A stretch of DNA of 64,000 nucleotides from Otariodibacter oris (GCF_009684715.1 NZ_CP016604.1:1955125-2019124), one strand, 5' to 3'; shown: positions 51,757 to 61,060, counted from the stretch's first letter. Made by a program: numbers and translations. Notes: generated from the letters alone by a model not told the origin.

Positions 51757-53619
51757 TTACAGCGGAAATAGCATTGGTATAAAAAAGACTGAAAATGCCA
51801 TAACAAGTAAAGTAAAAGGCACACCAATTTTTACAAAATCAATAAATTTATAGCCACCAGGTGTCATTACCATGGTATTAACTGGTGATGATACTGGTGT
51901 CATAAATGCAGCGGATGCTGATACGGCAACAATCATCGCAAATGGAATAGGAGAATAATTAAGCTGATTCGCAATGGCGATAGCAATTGGCATAACTAAA
52001 ATAGCCGTTGCAGTATTCGAAATAAATGCACTGACTACTGCTGTGAATACGAATAGCACAGTTAAAACAATATGCACATCCATTCCTTGCATAATATCCA
52101 ATAAAGTCGAAACTAAAAGCTCAATTCCCCCTGTTTTTTGTAATGCGATCGAAAATGGCATCATCCCCACAATTAAAATTAAGCTTGGCCAGTGAATACA
52201 TTCATAGGCACTCTTCATATCAATACAGCGGAATTTTCCTAACATTAAACAGCCGATTAATGCCGCGATAACATTTGGTACAATCCCCGTGATCATTAAG
52301 ATCACCATGGTCAAAACAGAAAAAATAGCGTGCGGGGCTTGGCTAAGTGCAGGAGAGGCTTTCTTACTTTCCTCTGGTGTATTCAATAAAAAGAAATCAC
52401 GATTCTTATTATTCATCGCAACAATATCTTTCCAGATACCAATAACCAATAAAATATCACCGAACTGCAAAGGAATATTAATAAGATTATCTTGAATGAT
52501 TTCGCCATCTCGTTTAATACCAATGACAGACAGACCATAACGAGAGCGAAACTCTAATTCAACAAGAGTTTTACCAATACTTTCCGCTTCGGGTAGTAAA
52601 GAAATCTCTGCCATTCCAATCGCTTTAGCGTGATCAGAAAAATATTCACCCTTAATCTCAATTGGTTTTAATTCAAATTGTTCGCAATATTCGTCAAAAT
52701 TTTCCATATCTGCATTTACATCAATGAATAAAATATCCTTTGCTTGCAATATAGTGTCGCCATAAGCGCTGATAGAGATACTGCGAAAATATTTTACACG
52801 TTTAATTGCAATAATATTTAAACCATATTCACGACGTAAATTTAATTCCTTTATCGTTTTACCAACCAATGGAGAAGATTCACTAATTACCGCCATTTTA
52901 GCTCTACCCTCTAAATGATAGGTATGAATTAACTGTGACATGGAGGCGGATTGTTGATGATCTTCCGTAATATCTTCTCCATTATCTAACCAACGGCGTG
53001 CAATCAACATATAACCCATTCCAAGAATTAATACACTGAGTCCAACAGGTGTAAAACTAAAGAAATTAAACCCTTCAAAACCTTCTTTGACTAATTCTGA
53101 GTGAGCAATTAAGTTTGGTGGCGTTGCGATGAGGGTCATCATGCCACTAATAAGACCAGCAATACTTAACGGCATCATCAGGCGACGAGGAGAAATTCTC
53201 ATACTGGAACAGATGGCTAATACCACTGGGATAAAAATAGCAACGATACCTGTTGAGCTCATAAAAGAGCCTAAGCCCGCAATAGATAACATGAGCAAAA
53301 TAAGCACTCGAGTTTCGCTTGAACCCGCCATTTTCATCAACCATTCACTCACTTGATAGGCTATCCCTGTTCTTACCAGCCCTTCACCAATAATAAAGAG
53401 TAAGGCAATCAACACGACATTGGGATCACTTAATCCAGCAAAGACTTCTTGTGTGGTTAAAATGCCACTTAGGCTAAAAAAAGCAATAATTAGCAATGCA
53501 ACAATATCCATGCGGATTTTATTTTGCATAAATTGCCAAATTGCAAAGACTAATACAGCAATAACCCAAAATAGTGGCTGTTGTAAAAAATCTGGAAGGT
53601 AATTTGATATTAGATTCAT
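51757..53619 (-). CDS. SLC13/DASS-family anion transporter with two RCK_C domains
   Basis: A 620-residue inner-membrane permease. The start at 53619 (MNLISNYLPDF) has AGGA upstream; a 17-codon extension is rejected. Hydrophobic halves (about 10-215 and 415-620) flank a soluble stretch with two TrkA-C/RCK_C domains (SSPLVGKTIKELNLRREYGL and AESIGKTLVELEFRSRYGLS). The signature GLGSFMSSTGIVAIFIPVV and the later AFISNTATAILVMPIAIAI resemble the citrate transporter repeats. Substrate unknown; sulfate or dicarboxylates are family precedents. Confidence 0.88.
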   Translation of the reverse strand: MNLISNYLPDFLQQPLFWVIAVLVFAIWQFMQNKIRMDIVALLIIAFFSLSGILTTQEVFAGLSDPNVVLIALLFIIGEGLVRTGIAYQVSEWLMKMAGSSETRVLILLMLSIAGLGSFMSSTGIVAIFIPVVLAICSSMRISPRRLMMPLSIAGLISGMMTLIATPPNLIAHSELVKEGFEGFNFFSFTPVGLSVLILGMGYMLIARRWLDNGEDITEDHQQSASMSQLIHTYHLEGRAKMAVISESSPLVGKTIKELNLRREYGLNIIAIKRVKYFRSISISAYGDTILQAKDILFIDVNADMENFDEYCEQFELKPIEIKGEYFSDHAKAIGMAEISLLPEAESIGKTLVELEFRSRYGLSVIGIKRDGEIIQDNLINIPLQFGDILLVIGIWKDIVAMNNKNRDFFLLNTPEESKKASPALSQAPHAIFSVLTMVILMITGIVPNVIAALIGCLMLGKFRCIDMKSAYECIHWPSLILIVGMMPFSIALQKTGGIELLVSTLLDIMQGMDVHIVLTVLFVFTAVVSAFISNTATAILVMPIAIAIANQLNYSPIPFAMIVAVSASAAFMTPVSSPVNTMVMTPGGYKFIDFVKIGVPFTLLVMAFSVFFIPMLFPL

Positions 53620-53657
53620 TGCTTTTTTCCTAACAAGGTTAATGGGTGGTAATAAAA

Positions 53658-53682
53658 AGCCATAAAGCATAACTTTATGGCT
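53658..53682 (-). terminator. Terminator after ccmI
   Basis: A 10-bp perfect stem (agccataaag / ctttatggct) with a 5-base loop, followed on the minus strand by TTTTTATT, immediately past the ccmI stop. Confidence 0.85.
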
Positions 53683-53687
53683 ACATA

Positions 53688-54593
53688 TTATTCAGATGAC
53701 GTTTCTAACTTTCCACTGCCTTTCTGCATAGATAAAGCAGATTGAATACTACGTTGAATTGTTTCTCGTCGGTCATCATTTTCAGGGAGTAATTTCAACA
53801 TCATCTCCCACGTCATTACAGCCATTTGATAATCTTCTCGCTCAAAGGCAGAAAAGGCCAATAAACTTAATGCTTCAGTATTGGTATGATCAAGACGAAT
53901 AATTTCTTTAACTATTTCTTCCCCTTTTGCTTTGTCTGTGGGATCAGCAGAAAACATTAACAACCTCGCATAACTCTCTTTATATTGGAGATTTTGTGGG
54001 GCTAATCTTACCGCTTGCGTAAAGCTGTCTAAGGCAAGTTGCCCATTTTCTAATGCCATACCGATCTGACCAAGCATGAACCACGATTTATCATCTTGAG
54101 GATTCTTTTGTAATTCAACCCGCAATGCGATAGCAAATTGATTTAACTCTTCACTGGTAAAAGGTTGTTCTTCTTCTGTTTTTAAACGTTCATAAAAATA
54201 GCCGAGCTTGTCATAGCTTTTCTCTAACATAGTGCCAGTAAACCATGATCCAACGTTAAAATAGACGGCAGAACTAATGCCACCTACGCAAAGCAATAAA
54301 GCGAAAAACCAAGCTTTTCCCAAGCTTTTTTGACTAGTGAGCACTTGCTCAGGTTGTTCGGGAATATCGTCCAATAAACTTTGTTGTAATTCTAGCGTGG
54401 TTTGTTCTGGATCATCGATCACGCCTTCTTCTGTTTCTCGTTCAACCTCTTTTAAGCGATCAAAATAAAATGCCTTATTTAATGTATTGCGTTTTTGACT
54501 ATGGGTTTGAATCGAATTTTTAAACAGTGGATAGAAGGCAATTAAGCAAATAACCAATGTAATAATGCCAATAGTAATAAAAAAATCCATCAT
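53688..54593 (-). CDS. ccmI: Cytochrome c biogenesis TPR protein CcmI (NrfG-like)
   Basis: A 301-residue membrane protein with helices near 5-25 and 95-115 and a periplasmic TPR domain (about 150-290) including SWFMLGQIGMALENGQLALD and TEALSLLAFSAFEREDYQMAV. CcmI presents apocytochrome c to the haem ligation complex. Its start overlaps the ccmH stop by one base. NrfG of a nitrite-reductase-specific system is an alternative name. Confidence 0.85.
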   Translation of the reverse strand: MMDFFITIGIITLVICLIAFYPLFKNSIQTHSQKRNTLNKAFYFDRLKEVERETEEGVIDDPEQTTLELQQSLLDDIPEQPEQVLTSQKSLGKAWFFALLLCVGGISSAVYFNVGSWFTGTMLEKSYDKLGYFYERLKTEEEQPFTSEELNQFAIALRVELQKNPQDDKSWFMLGQIGMALENGQLALDSFTQAVRLAPQNLQYKESYARLLMFSADPTDKAKGEEIVKEIIRLDHTNTEALSLLAFSAFEREDYQMAVMTWEMMLKLLPENDDRRETIQRSIQSALSMQKGSGKLETSSE

Positions 54594-55063
54594 TATTCCT
54601 TATCTTTCAAGATCGCATTGAGGCGATCTTGATCGAGTGTTTTTGCATTTTGGGACGATGAACTAACCGCTTGTGATCGATTTCGTTTACCCATAAGAAT
54701 AATTCCGAGTCCTAAAATAAGTAATAATACGGGAGTTAACCATAAGAAAATTGTTGCTAGAGTTAAAGGGGGATCATAAGTCACAAAATTGCCATAACGT
54801 TCAACCATATAATCCACCACATCTGATTTACTTTTACCTTGTTTTAATAGCTCTAACGCTTTGTTTCTCATATCAGTGGCAATAGTCGCATTAGAATCAG
54901 CAATATTATTATTCTGACATTGTGGACAACGCAATTCTTGAATCAGTGCTAAATAATCAGATTCCTGTTGTGGAGTATCAAACTCCAACACTTCAATACT
55001 GGCAAGGCAGAATGAAGAAATGAAAAGTAAGCTAAAAAAGTAGATCTGTTTAATTAATTTCAT
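54593..55063 (-). CDS. ccmH: Cytochrome c biogenesis thioredoxin-like CcmH (NrfF-like)
   Basis: A 156-residue protein with a signal peptide, the redox motif LRCPQCQNNNIADSNATIA at about 43-61, and one C-terminal transmembrane helix (TIFLWLTPVLLLILGLGIIL). It reduces apocytochrome cysteines. In E. coli CcmH and CcmI are fused; here they are separate genes, as in many other bacteria. Last codon overlaps ccmI. Confidence 0.92.
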   Translation of the reverse strand: MKLIKQIYFFSLLFISSFCLASIEVLEFDTPQQESDYLALIQELRCPQCQNNNIADSNATIATDMRNKALELLKQGKSKSDVVDYMVERYGNFVTYDPPLTLATIFLWLTPVLLLILGLGIILMGKRNRSQAVSSSSQNAKTLDQDRLNAILKDKE

Positions 55064-55067
55064 TGTG

Positions 55068-55607
55068 TTATTTCAGCCCATCATAAATGGGTTTAAGTAC
55101 TTCATTCCATACTTTTGCATTTACATCGCCGACGTGGCGATAATGAATTGTACCTTCACCATCAATGATAAAAGTTTCTGGTGCACCGTACACACCTAAA
55201 TCTAACCCTAAAGAACCTTTCGGATCGTAAACAATCGCTTGGTAAGGATCGCCGTAAGTATTAAGGAATTTTAATGCCTTTTCTCTTTCGTCTTTATAAT
55301 CGACACCAACAATTTGCACGCCTTCCTTTTCAAGCTGAGTAAGATATTGATGCTCTGCAAAACAAGTTGGACACCAAGTTGCCCAGACATTCAGTAATCG
55401 TGGCGAACCTGTTTTAACGACATCTGAATTGACGACATCTTGTGCATTACTTAACGATTCCAGTTGAAATTCAGGGATCGTTTTACCGACTAAAACAGAT
55501 TCCAATATTTTTGGATCGTTACCCGATGCATTTTGTTGTAACTGCACAACGAATGCGATAATCAAACCGAGAAAGATAATGAGTGGGAGTAATAATTTTT
55601 TCTTCAT
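55068..55607 (-). CDS. dsbE: Thiol:disulfide interchange protein DsbE/CcmG
   Basis: A 179-residue membrane-anchored periplasmic thioredoxin: N-terminal anchor helix (about 5-22), active site WATWCPTCFAEH and the cis-proline GAPETFIID. It donates reducing power for haem attachment. It leads ccmH and ccmI, but ccmF (or nrfE), which normally precedes it, is missing; psd is upstream instead. Confidence 0.92.
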   Translation of the reverse strand: MKKKLLLPLIIFLGLIIAFVVQLQQNASGNDPKILESVLVGKTIPEFQLESLSNAQDVVNSDVVKTGSPRLLNVWATWCPTCFAEHQYLTQLEKEGVQIVGVDYKDEREKALKFLNTYGDPYQAIVYDPKGSLGLDLGVYGAPETFIIDGEGTIHYRHVGDVNAKVWNEVLKPIYDGLK

Positions 55608-55680
55608 TTGCCTATTATTTTTTGTTTAAGATAGCTTCATTATCTATCAAATGACATAGAGTTATACTGCGTTTAATCAA

Positions 55681-56574
55681 TTATTTGTTAATCTTGGCTA
55701 AACGTTCACCCATTTTGAGTGGTTCACCTGTTTTGAGGTAATCTTCAAAGGTGACTGTATCTTTAGGGAATAAATTAATGACTGTTGAACCTAAACGGAA
55801 TGCACCCATTTCTTGACCTTTTTTCAGGTGTACTGCACTCTCACCTTCCGTCAAGTAATGGTAAACTAGCACATCCTTTGCTCTTGGCGGATTAATCACT
55901 CCCGCCCAAACAGTACTCATACTGGCTGTTATGGTTGCCCCCACAAGAATTTGTACCATTGGACCAAATTCCGTTTCAAATTCACAAATAACACGTTCAT
56001 TACGAGCAAATAAATTTGGCACATGTTCCGCTAAAAATGGATTAACCGAAAATAATTCACCCGGTACATAAATCATTTTTTTCAATGTAGCATCACAAGG
56101 CATATGCACACGATGGTAATCTCTTGGTGATAGATAAGTTGTAATGAATTGACCATCTTTAAATTTCTCTGCTAATTCAAGATCATTAGCAAGTAATGTT
56201 TCAAGATTAAATTGATGCCCTTTGGCTTGTAATAGTTGATTTACTTTAATTTGCCCTAATTCACTCACACGACCATCTGCTGGTAAACAAAGTGCTTGGC
56301 TATCTTGATTAATTGGTCGCGCATGTTCTTTTAAAGGACGGATAAAGAATTCGTTAAATGTAGCATAATCATCTGGGCTTGTTTTTTCTGCTTCATCCAG
56401 ATTAACCTGATACTTCTTAGCAAACATTTTAATTACAAAATGGGTTACAGCCCCTAATTCCTTTTCAGCAAACCAACCAGCTACTTGAGTGAGACCGAAT
56501 TGTGGCATGATATATTGAAAAGCAATTTTTAAGCGTTGGATATAAGTAGGTGAAGTATATGATTTTAATGGCAT
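55681..56574 (-). CDS. psd: Phosphatidylserine decarboxylase proenzyme
   Basis: Psd makes phosphatidylethanolamine and cleaves itself to form a pyruvoyl group. The start at 56574 (MPLKSYTSPTYIQRLK) has AGGA seven bases upstream; a 23-codon extension is rejected. Length is 297 residues. The self-cleavage motif FRLGSTVINLF is present with Ser263. LPADGRVSELG and FITTYLSPRDYHRVHMP are conserved. It is upstream of dsbE-ccmH-ccmI on the same strand. Confidence 0.97.
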   Translation of the reverse strand: MPLKSYTSPTYIQRLKIAFQYIMPQFGLTQVAGWFAEKELGAVTHFVIKMFAKKYQVNLDEAEKTSPDDYATFNEFFIRPLKEHARPINQDSQALCLPADGRVSELGQIKVNQLLQAKGHQFNLETLLANDLELAEKFKDGQFITTYLSPRDYHRVHMPCDATLKKMIYVPGELFSVNPFLAEHVPNLFARNERVICEFETEFGPMVQILVGATITASMSTVWAGVINPPRAKDVLVYHYLTEGESAVHLKKGQEMGAFRLGSTVINLFPKDTVTFEDYLKTGEPLKMGERLAKINK

Positions 56575-56685
56575 TGAATTATCCTGTTTTCCCTTGTTGT
56601 ACAGACGAAACAGTATAACAAATGCCACATAGTTTACAATCAAATAGGATTTGTTGATAAATCCTTATTTAAATAGATAATTGGA

Positions 56686-57033
56686 TTATTTTAGAATAAT
56701 ACGATCACGATTTTTGTCCAATGTAGCAGGTCCAATACCTGAGACTTCGGTAATTTGTTCCACAGCTAAAAATTGTCCATTATTTTCACGATATTCCACT
56801 ATCGCTTGTGCTTTTTTAGTACCAATACCTACCAACTTATCTTGAATTTCCGCAACTGTAGCAGTATTAATATTCACCACATTTGGATTTATATTTTTCT
56901 TGCTCGCTTCACTTATTGTATGTATTTCTGCTTTTGATTTGGCAATATCCAACTTTGGAGTATCTTTAGCAACGGAAACAGCTGCGTAAGAACAAAATAA
57001 TAAACTTAATACATAGCGTGTGATTTTTTTCAT
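56686..57033 (-). CDS. comEA: ComEA/ComE1-family helix-hairpin-helix DNA-binding protein
   Basis: A 115-residue exported protein: signal peptide (to about SVAKD), short charged linker, then two helix-hairpin-helix motifs (NINTATVAEIQDKLVGIGTK and AVEQITEVSGIGPATLDKNR). ComEA binds incoming DNA in the periplasm during transformation. The start has AAGGAG upstream. The gene is alone between psd and oapA, with a CRP-S-like site 95 bases upstream, which fits membership of the Sxy regulon. Confidence 0.9.
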   Translation of the reverse strand: MKKITRYVLSLLFCSYAAVSVAKDTPKLDIAKSKAEIHTISEASKKNINPNVVNINTATVAEIQDKLVGIGTKKAQAIVEYRENNGQFLAVEQITEVSGIGPATLDKNRDRIILK

Positions 57034-57360
57034 AGATTTGGCTCCTTAATCATTGTGTTAGTGGTTATGTGAAATCACTTAATCACTCTATTTATGTAGG
57101 AGCCAATCAGCAATAATGTCATGTAATTTTCACGATCCACCTCGAAAAAATCATATGGAATAGTAAAAATTGTTACATTTATAGCAATTTTTAAATTAAA
57201 TAGTGATACTTTTATTCAGAAAGAACGTGATGAATTTATAGAAATCCTTTAGAATATAAATAATTCTACTCGTGTTCATTAATATTAAATAGTTAATGAA
57301 TCAATATAAGTGAAATAAAATATCAACCCTAAATTATCCATTTTAGAAGAACAACTGACT
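57034..57360. other. Divergent intergenic region between comEA and oapA
   Basis: 327 bases with no gene recognised. It holds the candidate CRP-S site for comEA (57128-57149), an inverted repeat AAAAATTG/CAATTTTT near 57165-57192, and AT-rich sequence before oapA. No clear promoter for oapA was identified. Confidence 0.5.
57128..57149 (-). promoter_or_regulatory. Candidate CRP-S site upstream of comEA
   Basis: CACGA-TCCACC-TCGAA (57131-57146) between T and A runs has the CGA-N6-TCG core typical of the Sxy-dependent CRP-S class rather than ordinary GTGA/TCAC. It is about 105 bases upstream of the comEA start codon. Recognised by eye. Confidence 0.5.
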
Positions 57361-58557
57361 ATGTTAAAAGAAAACAATCAAACTCCATCAACTACAACAG
57401 AAACCGTTACATCGAAAACTACAGGCTTTGCTTTCCCACCTGTATCAGAAAATGAAACACAGCCTCATACAGAGCAACCAGATTTAACTACAGATCCTCG
57501 CTTGACGACAAGTACACCCGAAGAATCTCTAGAAAAAGAAAATACAGCAGAACAAAATATTCCACCAACGTTAGGTGCAGAGAGAGTTATTCCACAAACG
57601 TCATCAGCAAACAATAAAAACAAACAAGTACCAAATGATGCAAAAATACCGCCTAAATACCGTCGCTTATTCATTGTGATCTTAATTATATTGGCATTAT
57701 TACTTGTATTTTTCTTATTAAAACCACAAACACCAGAAACAGTGGAATCTCTACAAGATCAAGGTACAAGTTTACCAATTGAATTTCGCCCTGTTGATGA
57801 GGAAGAGGCAAGGAGAGCAGAAGAAGAAGCTAAAGCATTACAAATCACACAACAACAGCAACAAACAATTAATCGAGAAAATACTCAATTAAATGACTCA
57901 TCTAACGCTCAAGAAATTACTCTAAATACTGATAATGACAATGCTATTAATACTCAAGATAAAGAATCAATATCTCAAACATCAACGGTATCAAATAGTT
58001 CAACATCAATACCGAATGATCATGTAAATGTAACACCAGCACCAGTACAAAAACCAAGTTTAGATAGTGGTAGTGTCATTTATCGTGAAGAAGCTAGCGT
58101 GCCAAGTAGAAGTTCTCAAAGAACTATTTCTCGAGGAGTAAGCCAAACAAGCCAAGCTCAAGCTAATGTAAGAAAAAGTTCTCAAACACAATCACAAACT
58201 CAACAACGAAATACACGTTCTCAACAGACAGTTCAAACAAGAAATAAATCTACTAATACTGCTGCATCGAGTACAACAACTAGTACAGCGCTGTCTCCAG
58301 AAATCGTATCAGTTAAAACACTAATTGTGCCTAAAGGTGTATCATTGATGCAAATGTTCAGAGATAATGATCTGAATATTTCTGATGTAAATGCCATGAA
58401 TAAAGAAAACGATATTTTAAGCCACCTTCACGTAGGGGAAGAAATTACCGTATATTTAGATAAAAATAATCGTGTAGTTGAAATGCAAATTGCCTCTGCA
58501 GGTAGATTTGTTCGCCAAACAGATGGTAGTTATAAATATCTTGCTAATTACAAATAA
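57361..58557 (+). CDS. oapA: Opacity-associated protein A (OapA)
   Basis: A 398-residue inner-membrane-anchored surface protein. A Ser/Thr/Glu-rich cytoplasmic N-terminus (1-100), a single helix (102-120, RLFIVILIILALLLVFFLL), a long Gln/Ser/Thr-rich periplasmic linker and a C-terminal OapA/LysM-like domain (about 313-398: VPKGVSLMQMFRDNDLNISDV). In H. influenzae OapA determines transparent colonies and epithelial adherence. The LysM-like domain suggests peptidoglycan binding. oapB follows after a terminator. Confidence 0.9.
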   Translation: MLKENNQTPSTTTETVTSKTTGFAFPPVSENETQPHTEQPDLTTDPRLTTSTPEESLEKENTAEQNIPPTLGAERVIPQTSSANNKNKQVPNDAKIPPKYRRLFIVILIILALLLVFFLLKPQTPETVESLQDQGTSLPIEFRPVDEEEARRAEEEAKALQITQQQQQTINRENTQLNDSSNAQEITLNTDNDNAINTQDKESISQTSTVSNSSTSIPNDHVNVTPAPVQKPSLDSGSVIYREEASVPSRSSQRTISRGVSQTSQAQANVRKSSQTQSQTQQRNTRSQQTVQTRNKSTNTAASSTTTSTALSPEIVSVKTLIVPKGVSLMQMFRDNDLNISDVNAMNKENDILSHLHVGEEITVYLDKNNRVVEMQIASAGRFVRQTDGSYKYLANYK

Positions 58558-58573
58558 TCTAGTAACAATAGAT

Positions 58574-58602
58574 AAGAGCAACTTATTCAGTTGCTCTTTT
58601 TT
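58574..58602 (+). terminator. Terminator of oapA
   Basis: A 9-bp perfect stem (aagagcaac / gttgctctt) followed by TTTTT, 17 bases after the stop. oapB may need read-through or its own promoter. Confidence 0.8.
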
Positions 58603-58631
58603 CTAACACACTATATAACAGGGTCTCCTTC

Positions 58632-59054
58632 ATGCATTCGCTAAAATATAAAAACATTAGCTTATTTTTATGTTGTATTAATCTGAGTGCTTGCAGTTTA
58701 GCTATCATTGCTCCAGCTGAACAATTACAACAAAAAATAAAAATTGAGCAGAAACAAGTTCAACTACAAAATAAAATTGAATCGAGCCGACATGTTATAA
58801 AAAAACAAGTTGTTACTTCCTATCTATGTGAAAAATCTCAAAATTTAAGGATCCAAGCCACACCAGATAGAGATAATTTAATAAGAATTACATTTAATCG
58901 CATAACACATACCTTATCACCAACTGTAACAAGTAAGGGGAAACGTTATAGCAATATTCGTTGGATATGGACTGAAGATTTAAATGGCATTGGAACATTA
59001 AGCGATAATCGCAATAATATCTTAGCAACAGGTTGTGTTAAAAAAGGAGATTAA
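58632..59054 (+). CDS. oapB: OapB-like lipoprotein
   Basis: A 140-residue lipoprotein with lipobox LSAC (Cys21), a coiled, charged segment (about 30-55) and a small C-terminal domain beginning SYLCEKSQNLRIQATPD and ending CVKK. The paired cysteines and fold resemble MliC-type lysozyme inhibitors. The position after oapA and the size fit H. influenzae OapB. It ends one base before the waaF start, so translation is coupled. Confidence 0.8.
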   Translation: MHSLKYKNISLFLCCINLSACSLAIIAPAEQLQQKIKIEQKQVQLQNKIESSRHVIKKQVVTSYLCEKSQNLRIQATPDRDNLIRITFNRITHTLSPTVTSKGKRYSNIRWIWTEDLNGIGTLSDNRNNILATGCVKKGD

Positions 59055-59055
59055 T

Positions 59056-60114
59056 GTGAATATTCTTGTGATTGCCCCCTCCTGGGTAGGGGATATGATG
59101 ATGTCTCACGCTCTATATCAACAACTTAAAATTCAATACCCAAACTCTCAAATTGATGTAATGGCACCCGACTGGAGTCGTCCATTATTGTCTCGTATGC
59201 CAGAAATCCGTCAATCGATTACAATGCCAATCGGCCATGGTAGTTTTGCCCTAGGTAAGCGGTATAATTTGGGAAAAAGTTTGCAATATCAATATGATAT
59301 GGCAATTGTATTACCGAATTCACTGAAATCAGCTTTTATCCCTTTTTTTGCAAAGATCCCCTACAGACGAGGCTGGAAAGGAGAAATGCGCTACGGATTA
59401 TTGAATGATATTCGTAGCAATAAGCAAGATTATCCCATGATGGTACAACGCTATTTAACCTTAGCCTATGAAAAAAGCAATATCCCAAGTGCGACAGATT
59501 TACCGATTATTTATCCAAAATTAAAAGTAAACTCAGCTGAGGTTGCTCAAAGTCGCAAACAATTTGAGACATTATTGAATAGTACCGAGAGTCGTAAAGT
59601 GATTGGTTTCTGTCCTGGTGCTGAGTTTGGTCCCGCTAAACGTTATCCTCATTATCACTATGCGAGTTTAGCGCAAATGCTCATTGAAAAAGGTTATGCA
59701 ATTGAGATCTTTGGATCACAAAAAGATGCAGCAGTCGGTGAATCTATCCGTAACTTACTTCCTCAATCATTACAACAATATTGTGTGAATTTAGCAGGGA
59801 AAACTAATTTAAATCAAGCGGTTGACCTTATTTCTGAGTGTGTGGCTGTGGTAAGTAATGATTCTGGTTTAATGCACATTGCCGCTGCGCTTGATCGACC
59901 TCTTGTTGCACTTTATGGACCAACGAGTCCACAATATACACCTCCTCTATCTGATAAGGCGATTATCATTCGCTTAATTGAAGGTGGGCTTATTAAAATT
60001 CGTAAAGGGGAAGATAGCGCAGAAGGCTATCATCAAAGTTTAATTGATATTAAACCTGAATTAGTATTAGAAAAATTAGCACAACTATTACAAGATGAAA
60101 ATTTGTCTAATTAA
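59056..60114 (+). CDS. waaF: ADP-heptose:LPS heptosyltransferase II
   Basis: WaaF, 352 residues, adds the second heptose to the LPS inner core in the cytoplasm. The GTG start at 59056 has AAGGAG eight bases upstream and gives the family N-terminus (V)NILVIAPSWVGDMMMSHALY; an earlier TTG is inside oapB. GFCPGAEFGPAKRYPHYHY and SNDSGLMHIAAALDRPLVALYG are the glycosyltransferase 9 motifs. It overlaps waaC by 20 bases. Confidence 0.95.
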   Translation: MNILVIAPSWVGDMMMSHALYQQLKIQYPNSQIDVMAPDWSRPLLSRMPEIRQSITMPIGHGSFALGKRYNLGKSLQYQYDMAIVLPNSLKSAFIPFFAKIPYRRGWKGEMRYGLLNDIRSNKQDYPMMVQRYLTLAYEKSNIPSATDLPIIYPKLKVNSAEVAQSRKQFETLLNSTESRKVIGFCPGAEFGPAKRYPHYHYASLAQMLIEKGYAIEIFGSQKDAAVGESIRNLLPQSLQQYCVNLAGKTNLNQAVDLISECVAVVSNDSGLMHIAAALDRPLVALYGPTSPQYTPPLSDKAIIIRLIEGGLIKIRKGEDSAEGYHQSLIDIKPELVLEKLAQLLQDENLSN

Positions 60115-61060
60115 AACTTCCTCTATGGGAGATGTTATCCATACACTACCTGCATTAACTGATGCACAACAGGCTATCCCTAATTTACAAGTAGACTGGG
60201 TAGTGGAATCAGCTTTTGCTGAAATTCCTTCATGGCATTCGGCTGTAAATAAAGTGATTCCTCTTTCCTTACGAAAATGGCGAAAATCCCCCGTATCTTC
60301 AAATACAAGAAAAGAGTGGAATGCCTACAAAGCATCATTACAGTCTGAAAAATATGATGCGGTGATTGATGCACAGGGGCTTATTAAAAGTGCTTTATTT
60401 GCCACCCGGTTAGCAAATGGAGTGAAACATGGTTATAACCGCCATTCAATCCGTGAACCTCTTGCCTCACTCTTTTATGATAAAACCTATGCGATCTCTT
60501 ATCAGCAACATGCAGTAGAACGTATCCGCCAACTTTTTTCCCAATCCCTTGGATACAGTATAGAATCTTCACTAGGTGATTATGGAATAGCGGATAGATT
60601 CTCCCAATATTTTGCAAAAAAAGGCGAAGAACTCACCGCTTATAAACCCTATATTATTGCTATTCATGCGACTACTCGTGCAGATAAACATTGGCCAGAA
60701 AATTATTGGGTGGAGTTATTTTCTCAGTTAATCAAAAAAGGGGTTAATATTCGCTTACCATGGGGAAATACGGAAGAAAAAGTGCGAGCTGAACGTTTTG
60801 CACAACATAATCCAGACTACATTCAAGTCTTACCTAAATTAACGCTAACTGAGTTAGCTTATCAAATTGCAAATGCGGAGAGTGTGATTTCTGTTGATAC
60901 GGGTTTAAGCCACCTTACTGCAGCCTTAGATAAATCTAATATAATTTTATATGGAGCAACGGATCCGAATTTAATTGGAGCTTACGGTAAGAATCAGATT
61001 TATTTAAGTGCTAAGGGAATGGAGAATATTTTACCTAATGAAGTATTAGGCTTAATTTAA
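60095..61060 (+). CDS. waaC: ADP-heptose:LPS heptosyltransferase I
   Basis: WaaC, 321 residues, adds the first heptose to Kdo. N-terminal KICLIKTSSMGDVIHTLPALT, IDAQGLIKSALFATR, the donor-site ATTRADKHWPE and SVDTGLSHLTAALDKSNIILYGATDP are typical of the GT9 family. Translation is coupled to waaF. Confidence 0.95.
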   Translation: MKICLIKTSSMGDVIHTLPALTDAQQAIPNLQVDWVVESAFAEIPSWHSAVNKVIPLSLRKWRKSPVSSNTRKEWNAYKASLQSEKYDAVIDAQGLIKSALFATRLANGVKHGYNRHSIREPLASLFYDKTYAISYQQHAVERIRQLFSQSLGYSIESSLGDYGIADRFSQYFAKKGEELTAYKPYIIAIHATTRADKHWPENYWVELFSQLIKKGVNIRLPWGNTEEKVRAERFAQHNPDYIQVLPKLTLTELAYQIANAESVISVDTGLSHLTAALDKSNIILYGATDPNLIGAYGKNQIYLSAKGMENILPNEVLGLI

